A stretch of 21,778 nucleotides of DNA from Hydnum rufescens UP504 (taxonomy: Eukaryota > Basidiomycota > Agaricomycetes > Cantharellales > Hydnaceae): assembly GCA_014904985.1 (NCBI GenBank), contig MU129053.1:94908-116685 (forward strand), given 5' to 3'. Positions 18,255 through 21,778 of the stretch are shown here, piece after piece; positions within the stretch are counted from its first letter, which is position 1; each line of letters starts with the position of its first letter. The notes beneath the pieces are model-generated. The model did no database searches. It saw only the letters and a program-made list of their open reading frames with translations, and was not told where the DNA came from. The position numbers and the translations under genes were made by a program.

Positions 18255-18644
18255 ATGGGACTTTACGAAATCATCGATCGGCATCCTCGCCTTCATGAAT
18301 CCCTTGAATCCAGGACTCATTTGAGGTCGCCAAAAATGGAGGGCCTCTCATGTTTAGTATTCATCAAGATGTTTATCCTGGCCCAGGCATTCTATTTGAA
18401 CTTGATTATTGCTTTTTTGTTATGTATATATTGCTTACTGTCCAATTTTGGCCCAGGGTTCACGATTTTGGAGCGTGACATGAAATTTTGCATAATGCCT
18501 ATATCTTTTTTATTACCTCCCACCTATATTTGCCTGAAAAATTATATATTCAAGGTAGTGCTCTGGAGCACTCAAATTGAGTGTCCATGCAGCTCTCACC
18601 AAACGTGCCCCAGAAGCCAGTTCATGACCTTGCGTGATGCATGA
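18255..18644 (+). CDS. Hypothetical ORF with hydrophobic segments
   Basis: The frame runs 129 residues from ATG at 18255 (MGLYEIIDRHPRLHESLES). Residues about 33-62 are strongly hydrophobic (LVFIKMFILAQAFYLNLIIA), and a second hydrophobic stretch lies at about 78-92. The hydrophobic part coincides with a T-rich base composition, so it may be chance. No family is recognised, and no flanking gene organisation supports it. Confidence 0.15.
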   Translation: MGLYEIIDRHPRLHESLESRTHLRSPKMEGLSCLVFIKMFILAQAFYLNLIIAFLLCIYCLLSNFGPGFTILERDMKFCIMPISFLLPPTYICLKNYIFKVVLWSTQIECPCSSHQTCPRSQFMTLRDA

Positions 18645-18693
18645 CTGAATGGGTTCAGTTCATGAGGGCCTGTGATGCATGACTGAACCTTGA
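18618..18693 (+). repeat. 38-bp tandem duplication
   Basis: CAGTTCATGA starts at 18618 and again at 18656, and the exact 16-mer GTGATGCATGACTGAA starts at 18634 and 18672. The two copies differ in a short central stretch (CCTTGC versus GGGCCT). Confidence 0.8.
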
Positions 18694-18699
18694 AATATG

Positions 18700-19770
18700 T
18701 GCGGGTTTCACCCCAGATGAATGAGTGGGCATCTGCGTAGGATGGTCCATGCAGTCACTACTGAAAAATTCACCTTATCTATTCATTCATATAAGATAGG
18801 ACAAGACTGGTGTAAAATGGATTGCAGTGCTGTGGCATGCACCAGGTGTTGTGGCTGTGCCCTTAACACTGTGTGACCAAAGCTCATTGCCATGCCCCCA
18901 TCTCAGTTTCTTGTCACTTTGTGGCAGTTGTGCTTATGGCCTGTATGGTACCTGGACCCAGAAGTGTCTTATTCTTACTGTAATATCAATATTATCCATC
19001 AACCACAGTACCATCGATGATACTCATCATAAGTCTATGAAAGTGATTTTCATGTTCGCTAACGAAACAACGGGGTCTTCTTCTGTGATGTGTGACACTA
19101 AAAATGCGGCAGCTAGACAGGCAGCAATAATGTGGCTTTAGACCAATTCTTGTCACTCATAGGAACTGCTGTGTTTCAATTTCACACTAGTCCGCAGTTT
19201 TCACTGTTCTGGGCACCCTGGATGACTCCAGAGCCCTTTTAATCCTATTCTGCCACCTCCACTCGATTTTCAAGGTGTTATGCTGGATTTTTTGGCTATG
19301 AAAGGCCCTCCAAATGTGATGCTGTTTTTATGGATTCTAACACAGACCCCCAAGGGTGTTATGTGACACTTTCATAGATTCAGCAGCTGGGTGCGAGGCA
19401 CAAGTACCTAGATGCAAGGCTAGATAAGAGAATGCTGGAATAAAGCGAGATAACCGGAGTATTATGTAAGACAATTTCCTTGGGTGAGGAATTGTTACTC
19501 CACCACCAGACCCCCTCTGCTTGCCCCCCTCGCTCGCGTTGTTGAGCATCCTTTTCTTCACCCACCCACCTCCCTTTTGATTAAAACAAATGCGCTGAGA
19601 ACAGGGTTGCATAGCCATGCTCCTTAGATTCTCTCATGCTCCAAGTTCTGAAGAAAGTCTATCATTATTGAGAACGAAGCCTGAATGTTAGTGAGGCTTG
19701 ACATTCTGGTGCTTACATAATTCAGACCTTCTTCGGCATTCTCCACCCACACTAAGGAAGTAGAACATTG
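18700..19770. other. Long spacer, nothing recognised
   Basis: About 1.1 kb without a convincing gene. A 104-codon + frame (18827-19141) and a 93-codon - frame (19337-19618) show no domain or splice pattern. A C/T-rich stretch lies around 19500-19580. No RNA gene was seen. Confidence 0.4.
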
Positions 19771-19774
19771 AGCG

Positions 19775-19845
19775 AGATCAAGGATTTATCTGCAAGGCAA
19801 GCTAAGCTAAGCTAAGCATAGCTTAGCATGTTAAATCCTTGATCT
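19775..19845. repeat. Near-palindromic hairpin element with GCTAA tandem core
   Basis: A perfect 14-bp outer stem, AGATCAAGGATTTA (19775-19788) against TAAATCCTTGATCT (19832-19845), encloses 43 bases. Within lies a GCTAA triplication and an inner 7-bp stem GCTAAGC (19811-19817) / GCTTAGC (19821-19827) with a 3-base loop. Such a fold fits a tiny inverted-repeat element (MITE-like) or a recombination hotspot. No target-site duplication is evident at the edges. It ends about 105 bases before the Notchless-like ATG. Confidence 0.75.
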
Positions 19846-20162
19846 TATTCCTCCAAAAGATCTTATCTAGCCTTATGAGTAGCATGTAGTCCCGGGCCGG
19901 TGCTCAGGTTCGGAAATTATTGATGTGCCTACAGGCCGCCATCATAAAATATGGCGACTCTTCTGCCACCACCCAAGCGTGCAAAAATCCATCATGAGAA
20001 CTCCCAGATACAAGCACCCTTGATGCCAAGTCTGCTCCAACCATCATGGTTCAGTTTGTGTTGCAAGATGATGGAGAAACGCTCCTTGGGCCCGCTGTAA
20101 ATGTGCCTGCTGATTTCTCTTGTGAAGGGTTAGAGGCTCTGGCAAATAAACAATCTGGACAG

Positions 20163-20240
20163 GTGAAGCACTTTTTTCTAATGATTTCCGTGGGCATCCT
20201 CACAACCACTCACACTCATGTGCGAAAAAATCTGTTATAG
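20163..20240 (+). other. Intron 1 of the Notchless-like fragment
   Basis: It is 78 bases long, with donor GTGAAG and acceptor TTATAG, between the GQ codons at 20157-20162 and the VPFQF segment. The reading phase across the join is off by one, which marks an indel near the acceptor. Confidence 0.7.
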
Positions 20241-20658
20241 CCGTGCCATTTCAATTCCACATGCACCTGCCAGAATCTGCTATAGACAACGCACTCTGGG
20301 GCTCCCACCCGCCTCGTCGTGTCAACCTCTTTGCTGCAGGAGGTGCTCGCGCACCCCAGCAAGGCATTTATGCCTGAAGACGCCCTGAAAGTATACTGCT
20401 CCCTGCAGTCCATATTCCGCATGCATCCCACAACACATTGTTCATCAACACTTGCGGTACATGGTGCCTCTATACTTTGTGCAGCATTCTTGTCTACGGG
20501 GCGCCTGCTGGCGATGGCTCGGGTGACACCACTGCGCATTTGTTGGATTTGAATATGGAATTGCCATCCCACACCCTCGCCAGGCATAAGGCTGGATGTT
20601 GTGTGTGGAGTGGGAGGCAAGGGAACGGAAGCTGGCGACCAGTGGGCACAATGGACAG

Positions 20659-20735
20659 GTGAGACATCTCCCTCCCTTGCATCCCCTTGGTGATTGCATT
20701 ACATTATCCCCTGACGAGCCATTCCTTTCGCTCAG
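20659..20735 (+). other. Intron 2 of the Notchless-like fragment
   Basis: It is 77 bases long, with donor GTGAGA and acceptor GCTCAG. The join reads GHNGQ-VRIWNPKSG, the expected WD40 continuation, in phase. Confidence 0.8.
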
Positions 20736-20834
20736 GTGCGCATCTGGAATCCAAAGTCTGGGAAGCCTTTTGGGCGATGCTCTGAAAGGTCATACGATGT
20801 GGATTACATCGCTTGCCTGGGGACCGATTCACAT

Positions 20835-21778
20835 GTATGTAGAAATCATCATCAATTTTCTATCTCGATGCCAGCGAGGCAAATTGGAGCAATAGAGGTG
20901 ATACAATAACCAGTTGCAAGGCAAATATTCGGCGCCACTTGTCGACCTGGATCTTGCACCTCGTTCCCATGTGCAGTTTACCATAGGGTTGCCAAACTCC
21001 AGACCTTCCAACCTCCTACCTCACCAAACTAACAACCCCAGTCCCAGAAAAATCCACCAATCATTCCATTTCCCCAATCCGTACTCCAATCCAAAAACAT
21101 CTATATACTAGTCCATTTGACACTTATGGTTACACCTTTTCGAGAAAAAATACCGCAGGCATTTGATAAGCAAATGAAGAAAAAAAGTGGAATCTACTGC
21201 TCACCAGCCCAGCGATTATGGAATCAACTAATGAAAAGAACGAGAATACGGGGGCCACCAAAATAATCCGATTGTCGTAGGTCCGAAGTTAAGTGATAAA
21301 GGGAGAGGTCTTAATAGGATTAGAAAGAATAATTCAACTGTCAGCAAGTTAGTTGCCCACAGCAGTATGGAATAAAGAAGAGAAAATTATTGCCACAAAA
21401 ATCCCAAAACACTCCAAAAGTGTCCTATGTACCTTGTGGCCTATAGCAAAGTTGTAAAGTACGTCAGCAAATAGTTCCTCAAGATGGAATTCGCCAAGGA
21501 ATCTAAGCAGCAATACTTCGTAAGCTTCACAGACTGGGGAGGGGGAAGACAAAACTGGAATTTTTCAAACAACCAATCGCTTAAAAATAATAAACCAACC
21601 CGGCAAATATGGAGATCAAATTATCGATGGAAGCAAAAGGGGATTAAGGGGAATATAACTATTGTTAGAAAAAAGGAATCAAGTCAAAAAAGCTATCAAA
21701 ACTAGATCAGAGAATATTTAAAATTACAAGTCTGGGATATAAGAGATAGAGCATAAAAAATGAACTATTTCTCTCCCT
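20835..21778. other. Purine-rich tail of the window, no supportable gene
   Basis: After the GTATGT donor the sequence has no further Notchless exons. From about 21120 the + strand becomes A/G-rich. A 73-codon + frame (21484-21705, MEFAKESKQQY) and a 67-codon - frame (21349-21552) overlap and have no recognised domain. The purine skew alone can keep such frames open. Confidence 0.4.

Larger units (their letters stand above)
19951..20834 (+). pseudogene. NLE1: Notchless (NLE1/Rsa4-type) 5' fragment, frameshifted
   Basis: Notchless/Rsa4 is a WD40 protein that helps the Rea1 ATPase release factors from pre-60S ribosomes. ATG at 19951 gives MATLLPPPKRAKIHHENSQ. The frame slips near 20020, and then TIMVQFVLQDDGETLLGPAV (the NLE ubiquitin-like domain) runs to GQ at 20162. 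Intron 20163-20240 follows (phase off by one at its acceptor). Exon 2 gives VPFQFHMHLPESAI, slips near 20325 to SLLQEVLAHPSKAF and SIFRMHPTTHCSSTL, slips near 20508 to GDGSGDTTAHLLDL (first WD40 repeat), and slips near 20593 to LCVEWEARERKLATSGHNGQ. Intron 20659-20735 leads to exon 3, VRIWNPKSGKPFG; one extra T near 20770 shifts the frame to DALKGHTMWITSLAW. It ends at a GTATGT donor (20835), and no later exon is recognisable. Retained introns mean a DNA-level duplicate, not a retrocopy. Most of the WD40 propeller is missing. Confidence 0.88.

Noticed and set aside
21278..21295. CCGAAGTTAAG word resembling part of 5S rRNA
   Set aside because: Only about 11 bases match. The surrounding helices and the rest of the internal promoter are absent.
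1..21778. Search for LTR, LINE, Helitron, KDZ or other transposase/reverse-transcriptase motifs
   Set aside because: No polymerase, integrase, transposase or helicase motif could be read in any frame. A mobile-element origin of the region remains inference only.
1..21778. tRNA genes
   Set aside because: No GGTTCRANNCC-type B box with a matching A box was found by eye on either strand.

Overview
The window looks like a gene-poor, repeat-laden and heavily decayed stretch of a filamentous fungus, most likely an agaricomycete (Basidiomycota). The reasons are short introns (about 50-95 bases) with GT...AG ends and CTAAT/CTAAC-like branch sequences, Ser/Pro- and acid-rich lineage-specific proteins, and one firmly recognisable conserved gene copy, Notchless/NLE (Rsa4), whose amino terminus fits the fungal form. 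I found no bacterial operons, tRNA, rRNA or CRISPR. A finer placement (for example Boletales) is only a guess, based on remembered resemblance of the unknown proteins.

Layout. 1-1310: no supportable gene. 1310-2830: about four diverged tandem copies of a ~340-bp repeat. 3279-4960 (+): remnant of a gene for a charged, low-complexity protein (locus A), broken at a G9 run and carrying a 24-bp and a 21-bp minisatellite. 4975-5470: T-rich, G-poor block, then a GT-rich block. 5871-6227 (+): unrecognised small ORF. 6593-8657 (+): decayed multi-exon gene (locus B). 8735-10905: AGCT-dense degenerate tandem array of about 2.2 kb. 11220-11890 (+): fragments of another charged or Ser-rich ORF. 12312-16782 (-): large, decayed multi-exon gene (locus C) with several good introns, an in-frame stop, frameshifts and a 122-bp tandem repeat in its 3' part. 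16783-19770: mostly nothing recognisable, with weak ORFs and a 38-bp duplication. 19775-19845: near-palindromic hairpin element. 19951-20834 (+): 5' fragment of a Notchless WD40 gene with introns kept and at least five indels. 20835-21778: purine-rich sequence with no supportable gene.

How it fits together. Loci B and C are on opposite strands, point toward each other across the AGCT array, and share an F-P-W-x-x-L ... (I)-x-N ... P motif region that I associate from memory with a large agaricomycete family of unknown function. The window is best read as a graveyard of expanded lineage-specific genes, minisatellites and a segmental duplicate of a ribosome-assembly gene. I see no intact gene system. 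The least explained items are the AGCT array, the convergent paralogue pair around it and the hairpin element upstream of the Notchless fragment.
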